Notes under the pieces: model-generated
Database searches by the model: none
What the model was told of the DNA's origin: nothing
What the model saw: the letters and a program-made list of their open reading frames with translations, nothing else
Part shown: piece by piece, positions 18,003 to 27,871 of the stretch
Position numbering within the stretch: the stretch's first letter is position 1
Layout: every line of letters begins with the position of its first letter
Made by a program: the position numbers and the translations under genes
Origin: Desmonostoc geniculatum HA4340-LM1
Lineage (GTDB): Bacteria; Cyanobacteriota; Cyanobacteriia; Cyanobacteriales; Nostocaceae
Length of the DNA stretch: 64,000 nucleotides
Assembly (NCBI GenBank): GCA_019359545.1
Contig: JAHHHB010000015.1
Location: forward strand, 31,077-95,076
Reading direction: 5' to 3'

Positions 18003-20927
18003 TTACACTGCCTTCTTACCCACAATGCGTAAGAATATCTTCTCTAATTCAATCCACACAAACATTAAAGCACTGAAGCCAATACAAACTCCCAATTCTT
18101 CCAGAGTGAGGTACTGAGTACCAAAGAAATCTCGCAGGGGTGGGACGTAAACTAGCATCAACTGTAAAATCGTGGTCACGACAACAGCAGCTAGTACAAA
18201 TATATTAGAAAAGGGATTCATTTCGATGGTCAGTCGGTTGTTGGAGCGAATGGCGATCGCGTGACCCATTTGGGCGATACACAAGGTAGTAAATACCATT
18301 GTTTTCCAACGTGGGTCTGGGTTCGCGGGGTCACCGGACAATTGTTGACAATAATTATAAGCCCATGCCATTAAACCAATAGAGATAATCGCAAAGACAA
18401 TGCCAATCCGAATCATATAAGAACCCAATCCCCTAGCAAAGATGCTTTCGCGGGGGCTAAAAGGCGGACGCTTCATAACATCTGGTTCCGGGGGTTCCAC
18501 AGCTAATGCCAGAGCTGGCAAACCGTCTGTTACCAAGTTCATCCACAGAATTTGCAAGGGAGTCAAGGGAACACCTCCCAAACCTATTAAGGGTGCGGCG
18601 GCAATTGTGATAACTTCGCCAATGTTACTGCCGAGAATGTATTTAATAAAGCGGCGGATATTGGTGTAAACGACTCTACCTTCTTTGGTAGCGCTGACAA
18701 TGGTAGCGAAGTTGTCATCAAGTAACACCATATCGCTGGCTTCTTTACTGACATCCGTGCCCGTAATGCCCATCGCAATACCGATATCAGCTTGTTTGAG
18801 GGCTGGGGCATCGTTGACACCATCACCTGTCATGGCCACAAATCTGCCCCGGCGTTGCAGTGCTTGGACAATTCGTAGTTTGTGTTCTGGGGAAACCCTG
18901 GCATAGATGCTCACCAAGTCAACGTTTTGCTCTAGTTCCTGGTCACTCATCCGCTGTAATTCTTGACCTGTCAGTAGGCGTACACCGGAGGGGTTGCCGG
19001 AGGCATCGCCTTCTTGGGCAATTCCCAAATCGGTGGCGATGGCTCGTGCTGTTAATTGGTGGTCACCAGTAATCATGACTGGGCGAATTCCTGCTTCCCG
19101 ACACTCTTGCACAGCCGCCCTAACTTCTGGACGTGGCGCATCTAGCATTCCCACTAATCCCAGCCACACCAAATCTTGTTCGGATGCTTCGTCTGAACCT
19201 TCTGGTGGAACCTCAGCAAGGGGCTTGTAGGCAAAACCTAGTACTCGCAAACCTTTACTTGCCATGTTGTCATTTTCTGCCAGAACTTTCTGACGTAGTT
19301 CTTCATTCAAGGGAGTTGAGCGATCGCCCAAATAAACTTGAGTGGAACGTGCCAAAATTAACTCTGGCGAACCTTTGGAAAACATTAAGTAAGGTTCAGA
19401 TTGTAAGAAGTTAGCGTTCACCTTTGGTGTGCCGGAGGCATTCGCTGGATCGATAGCATTCAAAGAGGCTTCACCCGTAGCGACTTCCTGCACCTGAGAA
19501 ATTACGCTCATCCGCTTGCGTTCCGAGGAGAAGGGAAACTCGCTAACGCGGGGTAACTTACTATTCCACTGGTCTTTTTCGATTCCCGCTTTCCCCGCCA
19601 GAGTAACTAACGCCCCCTCTGTGGGATCTCCTAAAATTGCCCATTCCCCTTTTTCTTTTTGCAACACCGAATCATTACAAACGGTACAAGCAACTGACAA
19701 CGCTGAAATTTCTGGTGACTCCTCTAGGGAAACTTTTTCACCATCTAAAAGAAAATCTCCTGTGGGGGCATAGCCTTCTCCGGTGACGCGAAAAGTTTTG
19801 TCATTGGTGAAAACCGATTGCACCACCATTTTATTTTGAGTTAGGGTGCCGGTTTTATCAGAGCAGATGGTGGTTACAGAACCCAATGTTTCCACTGCTG
19901 GCAGTTTGCGAATCAAGGCATTCTGGCGCACCATTCGCTGAGTTCCCAGTGCCAAGGTAACGGTAATTACCGCAGGTAGACCTTCTGGGACCACAGCAAC
20001 CGCCATACTCAAAGATACTTCCAAGAGTTCTTGGATGTTGCTAAAACCTCTGGCCTGGATAACACCGCCGGTGACAACGATCGCCACGAGAACCAAAGAA
20101 CCCGTAACCAGGACATTGCCTAGTTGAGTCATCCGCTGTTGTAAAGGCGTAGGTTCACTTTCCACCGACTGCAACATGGCGGCAATTTTGCCTAATTCTG
20201 TTGTCATGCCGGTGTTGGTTACCAGAACCTTTGCCCGTCCTTGGACGACTTCAGTTCCTTGGAATACCAAATTAATGCGATCGCCTAAATCTGTTTCTTC
20301 AGGTAAATTTAGTATTGCTTGTTTGTTGACAGCTTCCGCTTCACCCGTCAGTGCCGACTCTCGCACTTGTAAATTAGACTGTTCGATCAACCGTCCATCT
20401 GCGGCTATCTGCATCCCGGCTTCCAGAAGCATCACATCTCCTGGGACTAGTTCCTTGGCTGCTATCTCCACCAATCTGGCATTGCGGATGACTCGCACTA
20501 GGGGGGAGGTAAGTTGTTTCAGGGCTGCTAGGGCTTTTTCGGCACGACTTTCTTGGACATAACCGAGTATGCCATTGAGGATAACAATTGCTAGGATAGC
20601 GATGGTATCTTTGAATGGTACTTCACCGGGCTTTAAGCTCCCCGACTGCCAAGCCATGAGGTCTAAAAACCCAGAAATCAGAGCTACACCAATCAGCATC
20701 AACAACATAATGTTCTTGAACTGATCTAGCAGAATTTCCCAAGCACTACGGCCAGCAGTTTCTTCAAGTTCGTTGGGGCCGTATTTTTGCAACCTTTGTT
20801 GAATATCTTCGGGTGTTAAGCCACTGTCTGCGTTACTATCAAGCAGGTCTAGCGCTTTATCAACTTCTAAACTATGCCAAACGGCGGCAGTTTCAGGCAG
20901 AGAATTAGCAGACATCGTGTAAGTCAC
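18003..20927 (-). CDS. Ca2+-type cation-translocating P-type ATPase
   Basis: A 974-residue type II P-ATPase. An N-terminal cation-ATPase domain (KYGPNELEE) comes first, and the actuator loop carries [10 protein letters not shown] (the usual TGES is TGEA). The M4 motif is [16 protein letters not shown], the phosphorylation site is [11 protein letters not shown], and the hinge is [19 protein letters not shown]5/M6 carry [10 protein letters not shown] and [18 protein letters not shown], whose Glu, Asn and Asp side chains are those used for Ca2+ in PacL/SERCA pumps. It would export Ca2+ or a related divalent cation. Monocistronic. Confidence 0.88.
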   Translation of the reverse strand: MTYTMSANSLPETAAVWHSLEVDKALDLLDSNADSGLTPEDIQQRLQKYGPNELEETAGRSAWEILLDQFKNIMLLMLIGVALISGFLDLMAWQSGSLKPGEVPFKDTIAILAIVILNGILGYVQESRAEKALAALKQLTSPLVRVIRNARLVEIAAKELVPGDVMLLEAGMQIAADGRLIEQSNLQVRESALTGEAEAVNKQAILNLPEETDLGDRINLVFQGTEVVQGRAKVLVTNTGMTTELGKIAAMLQSVESEPTPLQQRMTQLGNVLVTGSLVLVAIVVTGGVIQARGFSNIQELLEVSLSMAVAVVPEGLPAVITVTLALGTQRMVRQNALIRKLPAVETLGSVTTICSDKTGTLTQNKMVVQSVFTNDKTFRVTGEGYAPTGDFLLDGEKVSLEESPEISALSVACTVCNDSVLQKEKGEWAILGDPTEGALVTLAGKAGIEKDQWNSKLPRVSEFPFSSERKRMSVISQVQEVATGEASLNAIDPANASGTPKVNANFLQSEPYLMFSKGSPELILARSTQVYLGDRSTPLNEELRQKVLAENDNMASKGLRVLGFAYKPLAEVPPEGSDEASEQDLVWLGLVGMLDAPRPEVRAAVQECREAGIRPVMITGDHQLTARAIATDLGIAQEGDASGNPSGVRLLTGQELQRMSDQELEQNVDLVSIYARVSPEHKLRIVQALQRRGRFVAMTGDGVNDAPALKQADIGIAMGITGTDVSKEASDMVLLDDNFATIVSATKEGRVVYTNIRRFIKYILGSNIGEVITIAAAPLIGLGGVPLTPLQILWMNLVTDGLPALALAVEPPEPDVMKRPPFSPRESIFARGLGSYMIRIGIVFAIISIGLMAWAYNYCQQLSGDPANPDPRWKTMVFTTLCIAQMGHAIAIRSNNRLTIEMNPFSNIFVLAAVVVTTILQLMLVYVPPLRDFFGTQYLTLEELGVCIGFSALMFVWIELEKIFLRIVGKKAV

Positions 20928-21334
20928 AGGAAATGGTTACAAAATTCGATCATAATTTAGTGATGGCTGGAAAACCATCTCCTAAAGTTACATTCAAGCA
21001 ATACTAAATCTTATGAGTGTAGAGGGGATTCTTTTGATTTGCAAATTTCTCTTCTGTTGACATATGTGTGACATATATGTGTTATCTCTTACGAAAGAGT
21101 TGTTGCAAACACATTCTACTGATAATTGTGAATAATACAAGTCTGAAGTTCGGCTACAGAGAATATGCCACAATTAATTTGAGGCTGTCATTGCTTGAAC
21201 TGGATGCATGGCACGATCGCATTTCTTGATGAATTTTGGGTCAAGTTTCCAGCCGGGTTTCCGTTTGTAGCAAACTTTTCCAGACAAATTTGGAATTGCT
21301 TAAACGTGCTAAACCACTTAATAAATATTTAATT
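20928..21334. other. Intergenic region, divergent promoters expected
   Basis: About 400 bp between the divergent P-ATPase and transglutaminase-like genes. The near-repeat TTGACATATGTGTGACATATATGTG at 21057-21081 (given in halves: TTGACATATGTG and TGACATATATGTG) could hold an operator or a -35 element. A TTG at 21236 opens the downstream frame but adds no protein-like residues. Confidence 0.4.
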
Positions 21335-23005
21335 ATGAGTTTTGTACTCCCCACTTTGACTGCTAGCCAGATGTTCGGGCAAAAAATAATTCGACCGCTG
21401 ACTGCTGCTACCCTATCCGGTATTGCTTTCGTTAAAGATAGACTGATTGCCATTGACAGCCTTAAAGGGCATCTACTGGAGATCGATCCCACCTCTGACA
21501 ACAGTAAAATTATCAATCCGCATCAAGTTAAGGAATTTACCGATGTCACTGGTTTAGCCATCTGGGAAGATACCCTGTGGGTGAGTCGCGATCGCAGTGT
21601 TTATTTGTGCAAGCTGAATGCCTTGGGTCTAGAACATTTCGTGACATTGCCTTATCTAGCGGACGGCGTTGCTGTTTGGGAAACAACGGTCTACGTCAGT
21701 TGCCAAAGGCTAGGCTACATTCTGATTTTTGACCTGGAAACCCGAAAAGAAATTACCAGATTTTATGCCCCTGGAGTTGGGGTAGAAAATTTGGCAGTTA
21801 CTCAGGATATGTTGTGGATTTGCGATCGCACTGAACAAACAGTTTACGCGATGGATAGAGCAACTGGAGAGGTTCAATTTAGTGTTCTGACGCCCTTTGA
21901 ATCGCCTACAGGCATAGCGATACATAAAGATGGCGAAACTGGCAAAGAAAGTTTGTATGTCGCCTACGCCTCCCAGGAGCCTTATATCCGGGACAATCCC
22001 AATGCTGACCCGAATCATGAGCTAACTTACCGCGATCGTACTTTTATTCATCCCCTGTATTATCATTACGAGCCAGATAAGCGCTACGCCCTCTCTAATG
22101 GCTATCTCATTGAAATGTCCTATGCTGAAGAGATTGCACCCTTAGATGAGGTTTATTTACCCGATGTAGAATGGCGCATTGCCCTACCATCAGAAACTGA
22201 GCGTCAAAAGGTGAAACACGTCGAACCCATTGGACTACCCTTCACCGAAGAAGTAATAGATGGCCAACGTGTAGCAGTATTTAAATTTGATTCTCTTACT
22301 CCAGGCGAACGCCATATATTTGGCTGGAAAGCACTTTTGGAAGTTCGAGGGATTAAGTATCGCATCACACCCAAAGATGTGGAAGATATACCCGAAGTTT
22401 CACCAGAATTGCAAAGCCGCTACCTAGTGGATGACGACGACTTAGCAATGGACACTACTATTGTCCGCCGTGCTGCCAGAGAAGCAATTGGTTCTGAAAC
22501 CAATCTGTTGCGGAAAATGTACAGCATCCGTAATTATGTTTACGATGAGCTATCTTATGGTATTAAGCCTTACATTGACACACCAGATGTAGTTTTGCAA
22601 CGCGGCGTTGGTTCCTGTGGCGAATATGTCGGCGTCTTACTTGCCTTATGTCGTTTAAATGGCATACCCTGTCGCACAGTTGGTAGATATAAGTGCCCCC
22701 CCAATGGCGAACACCAAGGCGTACCGCTACAACCTGATTTTAATCACGTTTGGCTGGAGTTCTACGTACCGAATTTTGGTTGGTTACCAATGGAATCAAA
22801 TCCTGATGATGTCGGTCATGGCGGCCCATATCCCACGCGCTTTTTTATGGGCTTGTGCTGGTATCATATTGAAATTGGTAAAGGTATCACCTTTGAAACT
22901 GTAACCAGTCAAGGTGCGCGGTTAACCAAAGAAGATATCGCCATTGGGGATTTGGCAATCAATCATATTCGGTTCACAATTCTTAAAGAATTGCCACCTT
23001 TTTGA
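21335..23005 (+). CDS. Beta-propeller plus transglutaminase-like protein
   Basis: About 556 residues. The first ~240 look like propeller blades (repeated LWVSRDRSVYL, VYVSCQRLGYILIFDL, LWICDRTEQTVYAMD). A linker domain follows, then a transglutaminase core at ~410-520 with the Cys in VGSCGEYVGVLLALCRLNGI, the His in FNHVWLEFYVP, and an acidic candidate in MESNPDDVG. Such cores in bacteria act as cysteine proteases or cross-linkers. The ATG is used because upstream codons add nothing conserved. No signal peptide is seen, so the protein is probably cytoplasmic. The substrate is unknown. Confidence 0.75.
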   Translation: MSFVLPTLTASQMFGQKIIRPLTAATLSGIAFVKDRLIAIDSLKGHLLEIDPTSDNSKIINPHQVKEFTDVTGLAIWEDTLWVSRDRSVYLCKLNALGLEHFVTLPYLADGVAVWETTVYVSCQRLGYILIFDLETRKEITRFYAPGVGVENLAVTQDMLWICDRTEQTVYAMDRATGEVQFSVLTPFESPTGIAIHKDGETGKESLYVAYASQEPYIRDNPNADPNHELTYRDRTFIHPLYYHYEPDKRYALSNGYLIEMSYAEEIAPLDEVYLPDVEWRIALPSETERQKVKHVEPIGLPFTEEVIDGQRVAVFKFDSLTPGERHIFGWKALLEVRGIKYRITPKDVEDIPEVSPELQSRYLVDDDDLAMDTTIVRRAAREAIGSETNLLRKMYSIRNYVYDELSYGIKPYIDTPDVVLQRGVGSCGEYVGVLLALCRLNGIPCRTVGRYKCPPNGEHQGVPLQPDFNHVWLEFYVPNFGWLPMESNPDDVGHGGPYPTRFFMGLCWYHIEIGKGITFETVTSQGARLTKEDIAIGDLAINHIRFTILKELPPF

Positions 23006-23230
23006 ATTAATTCTGGGCTTTAAGTAAAGAGCAACTAGCAAGCGGTAAGTTTTGTCGCGGGGTCTCTCTTACAAAGTTCAGAGCGTTGGTTTCTGACGCT
23101 CTAAACTTTGCCCTAAATCCACGTCACAAAACTTAATTACGAATTACGCTAGCGAGTCTTCTCCTAAAGGAAGACGCCAAAAATGAACGACTGTCATTAC
23201 AATTTACTTTAATTTCTGACATTCACATGG

Positions 23231-23260
23231 TACTTATAGTCCGTGGACTTATAGAAGTCA
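23231..23260. promoter_or_regulatory. C-box-like operator of the restriction locus
   Basis: ACTTATAGTC at 23232-23241, the spacer CGTG, and GACTTATAGAAGTC at 23246-23259 form paired near-palindromic boxes of the GACTnnnAGTC type bound by restriction controller proteins (compare the AhdI, PvuII and Esp1396I systems). They lie ~85 bp before the controller gene. The rest of the 23006-23344 spacer shows only dispersed repeats. Confidence 0.7.
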
Positions 23261-23344
23261 TAGCCATAAGCTAGGCAGATATAAATAAATACCTAGCTGT
23301 CAAATTTTTTTGTGCTTAGACTAGCAATCTTGGCACTTTAGGCT

Positions 23345-23590
23345 ATGAAAAAAAAGCATCCTTGGTTAGTTGAGATTGGTAAAAACATAAGAGCTATTCG
23401 AGAATCTAAGGGATTATCTCAAGAAGAACTTGCTGAATTAGTAGAGATAGACCGAACTTACATAGGAGGTATAGAAAGAGGAGAGCGTAATGTTGCCTCA
23501 CTGAACCTCATAAGAATTGCTATTGCGCTTAACACTGAAGTTGGGAAGTTGTTTCCAAGGCTAGATATGCTTGAGTTGAGTTCTAGGTAG
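23345..23590 (+). CDS. Restriction controller (C) protein, XRE-family HTH
   Basis: An 81-residue single-domain helix-turn-helix protein: IGKNIRAIRESKGLSQEELA for helices 1-2, IDRTYIGGIERGERN for the recognition helix region, then IRIAIALNTEVGKLFP. The size and ERGERN block match C proteins, which bind C-boxes as dimers, activate their own operon and delay nuclease expression until methylation is complete. It is six bases upstream of the nuclease-like gene and downstream of C-box-like sites, so that role is well supported. No strong ribosome-binding site precedes the ATG, as in several C genes. Confidence 0.8.
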   Translation: MKKKHPWLVEIGKNIRAIRESKGLSQEELAELVEIDRTYIGGIERGERNVASLNLIRIAIALNTEVGKLFPRLDMLELSSR

Positions 23591-23596
23591 TTAGTT

Positions 23597-24343
23597 ATGA
23601 CCAGAACTCCTCCAGATTCTCTTGTGCAGTTAATTCATGAAACACTCTCAGAACTATTAGAAAATAATCCAGCTGCAACTTCATCAGAAGCTTATGTTCA
23701 GCATTATATGCAATTTGAAATAATGCGAGCCAATATCACTCCTCGCTACTATCTTCGCATTGGTATTAATTATCATGGACAGAAAGTTCAACATCTTCGG
23801 ATTGATAGTTCAACAGGTAGATTAATTGGTTGGAATCCATTAGGAGATGCTTTGGGAACAGGAAAAAACGCAAAGGTTTTACTCGCAGGTGTCACGATTT
23901 TTGTCCGCGATCCACATGAACCGATGATGAATGATGCCAAAATTGGTGGTGGTGATATTCCTCAAAATAAATATATTCGAGTTGAATTTAAAGCTCGTGG
24001 TTGGTTAGGGCAAACAAAAAACCTTGATGGCAAACAGCTTGAGAAGGATTTAGATTTATTAAAAGAAGACAAGGCAGATTTGCTTGTTATTTGTCTTTCA
24101 GAAACCGCTCATCGAAAATGGAGAGGTGAGGGAGTTTCACATCAAATTATCAGAAGAACTGGTATAAAAAGATTTGAACAGATTCTAGTCGATCCAGAAG
24201 AACTTTCTGGTAAAAATATCCTCAAACAACAAATTATTTTTGAGGGTTACAAATGGGTAGTTTCTACTCAAAGAGTTACTGGTTCTTTAAACTCTATTAT
24301 GCCTGGGGCTGAACATTACATAACGCTTTGTTGGACTGAATAA
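23597..24343 (+). CDS. Putative restriction endonuclease, PD-(D/E)XK fold
   Basis: A 248-residue protein with no family I can name. Asp120 followed by Glu130-Phe-Lys132 (in YIRVEFKAR), then GKQLEKDLDLLKEDKADLLVICLSE, matches the PD-(D/E)XK nuclease core and its trailing helix and strand. It shares an operon with the C protein and runs convergent to the hsdS/hsdM pair, with ten bases between the stops. The setting makes it the cutting subunit of the system. An N-terminal helical region may mediate dimerisation or DNA recognition. Catalytic assignment is inference from motif and context. Confidence 0.6.
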   Translation: MTRTPPDSLVQLIHETLSELLENNPAATSSEAYVQHYMQFEIMRANITPRYYLRIGINYHGQKVQHLRIDSSTGRLIGWNPLGDALGTGKNAKVLLAGVTIFVRDPHEPMMNDAKIGGGDIPQNKYIRVEFKARGWLGQTKNLDGKQLEKDLDLLKEDKADLLVICLSETAHRKWRGEGVSHQIIRRTGIKRFEQILVDPEELSGKNILKQQIIFEGYKWVVSTQRVTGSLNSIMPGAEHYITLCWTE

Positions 24344-24353
24344 AAACTAGCTT

Positions 24354-25202
24354 CTAAGTCAGCAATTTAGAAGTCTGATAGATTATTACTTCTGCTAAAC
24401 GTTCTTGGTAAGCTTTTACCTGTGTCATTTTTACTTCTAAAGTATTGCAAATTGACATAAGGTAATCAACTCTCTCAACAATGCGTTTTTGCTCCTGAAG
24501 AGGAGGAAGAGGAATCATGATTAAACTAAATTCTTTACCTGATATTTCTTTAAAAGTTGTTCCAGAAGCTTGGTAATCTATCTCTTTAGCAGCAAATTTT
24601 AAAAAGTAGTAAATGTATTCACTCATTTCTATATAGAAAGGAACGCATGATTTAAAGCCCTGATTTGTGCATAAATCATTCTTAGCAATGGCAACATACC
24701 CTATAGGCGCACGACTTGAGAACAAAACAGTGCCTGTTGGCATTAGCTGACATGAACTCTTTTGTAATCCAAGAAGACTAATATCTTTTTTGCCTCGACT
24801 AATAAATTTACCTGGTAATCTATATAAGTCAGATGGAGTGATCCAAGGAATACCATCATCAGTATAGTATTCAGATTGATTTGTTCTCGGAGTGCCTCCT
24901 CCTACAACTCTCCCAATATCTCCAATACGTACCCATTCCCAACTTTGCGGAATATTGAATGGTATTTCAGTTGACTTAATGGCAATAGATAGAAAGTTAT
25001 TTCTGACTTTTTTTTCCTCAATTAAACGCTCTTTTTCAGTTTTTATTTTCCCCAGCAAATAGGAAGTAGGCTCGTCATTAATATCTTGAGAAACAAGCCT
25101 TCCACAAACTGCTAAATGCAAAATAAGTTCCCGAAGTTTAGCAATTCCATTAGGAGCATCTATCAATATCTCAAAATTTTGTAAAAATCTTTCAACATCC
25201 AT
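24354..25202 (-). CDS. hsdS: Single-TRD specificity (S) subunit
   Basis: A 282-residue protein, about two thirds the length of a normal Type I HsdS. It has one conserved helical region (LRELILHLAVCGRLVSQD), one target-recognition domain beginning at IPQSWEWVRIGDIG, and a second conserved coil (PLPPLQEQKRIVERVDYL). The end falls right after that coil, so there is no second recognition domain. This is the layout of half-S subunits that dimerise and read a symmetric interrupted site. It starts three bases after the hsdM stop. Truncation of a longer gene is the alternative, but the clean ends argue against it. Confidence 0.75.
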   Translation of the reverse strand: MDVERFLQNFEILIDAPNGIAKLRELILHLAVCGRLVSQDINDEPTSYLLGKIKTEKERLIEEKKVRNNFLSIAIKSTEIPFNIPQSWEWVRIGDIGRVVGGGTPRTNQSEYYTDDGIPWITPSDLYRLPGKFISRGKKDISLLGLQKSSCQLMPTGTVLFSSRAPIGYVAIAKNDLCTNQGFKSCVPFYIEMSEYIYYFLKFAAKEIDYQASGTTFKEISGKEFSLIMIPLPPLQEQKRIVERVDYLMSICNTLEVKMTQVKAYQERLAEVIIYQTSKLLT

Positions 25203-25205
25203 TTT

Positions 25206-26645
25206 CTAATTATTCTTCTCTAAAGATGATTTGAGTTCAAACTTTAATTTGTTACGCACTTCACTTAGCTCTGCTGTAAGTATTTGATACTCTTTGAGCA
25301 TTGCATCTAGATTGATATGTTCCGCTTTATTCTTGTGGGGGTTCTTGATATCTAGGTTGTAATTATTAGCCTTCAAGTCTCCAATTGAAACCTGCCAAGC
25401 AAATTCATTTACCTCCCGATTTTCCCACCATTCTTGCTCTGGTGCAAACTCCTCAAAGTAAATCGGCTTGGTTTTGGAGTAAGACTTATAACCTGCTGGG
25501 TAAGGGTGTTCGTAATACCAAATCTTTTCTGTCGGTTCGCCTTTGGTGAAAAATAACAGATTAGTTTTAATGCCCGTGTAGGGATTAAATACGCCATTTG
25601 GTAAGCGGACAATTGTATGCAGGTTGCAATTTTGCAGCAGTTTTTCTTTAATGCGCGTCTTTACACCTTCCCCAAATAGCGTACCGTCCGGTAGAACTAT
25701 AGCGCCTCTACCACCTTTTTTGAGCAAATGAGCAATAAGTACCAGAAATAAATCTGCCGTTTCTCGTGTGCGAAAGGTAGAGGGAAAATTGTCCTCAATT
25801 CCATCTTCTTCCATTCCACCAAAAGGCGGATTAGTGATAATTATATCTACACATTCTTGAGGATTGTAATCGTGCAATGGTCGAGCCAAAGTATTCTCAT
25901 GTTCTGCTTCCGGTACATCAATACCATGCAAAATCAGATTTGTTACACAAAGGTTATAAGGTAACGGCTTTTTCTCAGTACCGCGAATCGTGCGTTGCAG
26001 AATTTCTGGGACATCAGCGCTTTGGAAATGTTGGTGAATGTAATCAATTGCTGCTGTTAAAAAGCCACCTGTACCGCAAGCAGGATCAAGTACAATTTCG
26101 CCCAATTGTGGCTTTACCCTGTCTACAATAAACTTTGTTACTGCACGCGGAGTATAATATTCCCCTGCATTTCCCGCGCTCTGCAAATCTTTGAGAATCT
26201 TTTCATAAATTTCGCTGAACAGTTTTTTCTGCTCTTTTTTATTAAAATCAACTTCGTTAAGCTTATTAATTACTTGGCGGATGAGAGTGCCATTTTTCAT
26301 ATAGTTATAGACATCCTCAAACACCTTGCCAATCATCCGCCCACGGGGTTCAGTTGCCGTATTTCTCAGTTCCTTAAGGGTTTTAAATAAAGCATTGTCC
26401 ACAAAATCTAGTAAAGCATCTCCCGTGATACCTTCTGAATCTGCTGCCCAATTACGCCAACGCAACCCTTCAGGAATTGGAGATTTATAATTATCTTCTA
26501 CCCGTTCATATTCATCTTCACGGGCATCAAAAACTTTGAGGAAAATCATCCAAACTAACTGGCTGATGCGTTGCGCGTCACCATCTACGCCCGCATCCTT
26601 CCGCATGATATCTTGAATAGTTTTAATTGTAGTGCTGATTGACAT
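25206..26645 (-). CDS. hsdM: HsdM-like N6-adenine DNA methyltransferase subunit
   Basis: A 479-residue Type I-style modification subunit, full length. An N-terminal helical domain is followed by the SAM-binding motif DPACGTGGFL (about 187-196) and the adenine-methylase catalytic motif NPPF (272-275). YYTPRAV before motif I is characteristic of HsdM. The C-terminal helices would dock the S subunit. It is co-transcribed with hsdS. No HsdR (helicase-nuclease) gene exists nearby, which separates this locus from ordinary Type I systems. Confidence 0.88.
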   Translation of the reverse strand: MSISTTIKTIQDIMRKDAGVDGDAQRISQLVWMIFLKVFDAREDEYERVEDNYKSPIPEGLRWRNWAADSEGITGDALLDFVDNALFKTLKELRNTATEPRGRMIGKVFEDVYNYMKNGTLIRQVINKLNEVDFNKKEQKKLFSEIYEKILKDLQSAGNAGEYYTPRAVTKFIVDRVKPQLGEIVLDPACGTGGFLTAAIDYIHQHFQSADVPEILQRTIRGTEKKPLPYNLCVTNLILHGIDVPEAEHENTLARPLHDYNPQECVDIIITNPPFGGMEEDGIEDNFPSTFRTRETADLFLVLIAHLLKKGGRGAIVLPDGTLFGEGVKTRIKEKLLQNCNLHTIVRLPNGVFNPYTGIKTNLLFFTKGEPTEKIWYYEHPYPAGYKSYSKTKPIYFEEFAPEQEWWENREVNEFAWQVSIGDLKANNYNLDIKNPHKNKAEHINLDAMLKEYQILTAELSEVRNKLKFELKSSLEKNN

Positions 26646-26738
26646 TACTTCGACTCACTTCTCGCTTGAGAATATCTTATTAATTCGTAGTTTTGTAGCG
26701 ATTGTATTAAAAGTCAAGAGATCGCTAACCTATCATGA

Positions 26739-26855
26739 TTGATAGGTGCGACACCAGCTAAGCAAGAGATTTATTTTGCAGTTAATTGGCCAAGTTATGG
26801 TAAATCAGAAACTGGGGTAGTAGAAATTACAGAACTAACACGTAAGCATTTTTAG
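26739..26855 (+). pseudogene. Small remnant or short ORF of unknown origin
   Basis: An open stretch of 38 codons from a TTG reads LIGATPAKQEIYFAVNWPSY and then GKSETGVVEITELTRKHF. The sequence looks protein-like but has no ribosome-binding site and no recognised family. It sits between the divergent starts of hsdM and the end of the Fe-S nuclease gene. It may be the 3' end of a gene lost when the restriction locus arrived. Confidence 0.25.
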
Positions 26856-26869
26856 ATATCATAAGTTAC

Positions 26870-27724
26870 CTAACTATGAGTTCTTAAACTGGGTAATGGA
26901 TACGATTGATGCTGCTTAAAATCAGCAAACTCGCAAATAGAATTAAATGGACAAAAGCGGCAGTGAGAACCAGGATTGGGAGGGAAAATTTTACTAAAAT
27001 CACTCGTTTCTTCTTGATATCTTTGTAAATCTTGCTGGTGTTTGTGGGCAATATTCGCTAAATCAAATTTTAAGGATTCTAATTCGGTATTATTAATGCT
27101 AATTAACTCAGATTTTTTACAAATTTCGAGATTGTAAAATGAGGCGACAGCTTGTCTACCGGGATAAAGATAACGAGCCGCTAATAAATAAACTAAAGCC
27201 TGTCGTCGGTCAAAAGCTGATTTTCCAGTTTTGAAATCCAAAATGTGTAAAGTGCGATCGCTCTCAATGAAAACGCAGTCCATGGCCGCATATAAGCGAA
27301 AGCAATAATCTTGTTGTTCAATGACAATCGGCTTGGGAAAACCTTCATCACCGGGAGTTAATTGGATAATATTTTTATCCAACAGCAACGGCGCATCATG
27401 ATATTTTTTCAAAATTTGCAGCACCCGTTGGCGGACTTGTTCGCTTGAGGTGCCTAATTTTAGTAGCTGTGCAACTTTTTCTACGCCATCTGATTGCTGC
27501 AAAAGGTGTCTGTGATTATGAAACTCATAAACGCCTTTTTGAGCAAGTATCCCAATCCGCTGGGGTGCGGTGGCTTTCGCTAACAGTGCTTTGACTTGTG
27601 GTTCATGTTGCCGCGCTTTGATAAACCCCCGTCTCATCTGGCAATGCCAGCGTTCTTGCCCTGACGCTGGGGCAACTAAAGACCAAAGGTGATAACTGGC
27701 AAAAGGTCGATCGGGGGTTGACAT
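26870..27724 (-). CDS. RecB/Cas4-like Fe-S PD-(D/E)XK nuclease
   Basis: A 284-residue protein. The nuclease core shows MDCVFIESD, LHILDFKTGK and the trailing QALVYLLAARY, i.e. Asp, Asp-x-Lys and the Gln motif of RecB-type nucleases. A C-terminal CRFCPFNSIC plus Cys28 near the N-terminus would ligate a 4Fe-4S cluster, as in Cas4 and AddB. No cas gene or CRISPR array is in the window, so a repair role is likelier than spacer acquisition. Divergent from the phosphoglucomutase gene. Confidence 0.75.
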   Translation of the reverse strand: MSTPDRPFASYHLWSLVAPASGQERWHCQMRRGFIKARQHEPQVKALLAKATAPQRIGILAQKGVYEFHNHRHLLQQSDGVEKVAQLLKLGTSSEQVRQRVLQILKKYHDAPLLLDKNIIQLTPGDEGFPKPIVIEQQDYCFRLYAAMDCVFIESDRTLHILDFKTGKSAFDRRQALVYLLAARYLYPGRQAVASFYNLEICKKSELISINNTELESLKFDLANIAHKHQQDLQRYQEETSDFSKIFPPNPGSHCRFCPFNSICEFADFKQHQSYPLPSLRTHS

Positions 27725-27871
27725 TGCTCAGAAACAGTGAGAGAAAGTACGGTGGGAAGGACTATGTTCGACAGTTTCCGCCGAACATAACTTCGGAGGA
27801 TACTTGCTGCTACACACGCTTTGCGGGAAGCTTTTAATAGTACTGATGATGTACGGGAGCAAGTGGCAAAA

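Noticed and set aside
24354..26645. Ordinary Type I restriction system
   Set aside because: No hsdR gene is present, hsdS has one recognition domain, and a C-protein/nuclease operon sits beside it.
26870..27724. Cas4 of a CRISPR adaptation module
   Set aside because: No other cas genes or repeat arrays are in the window.
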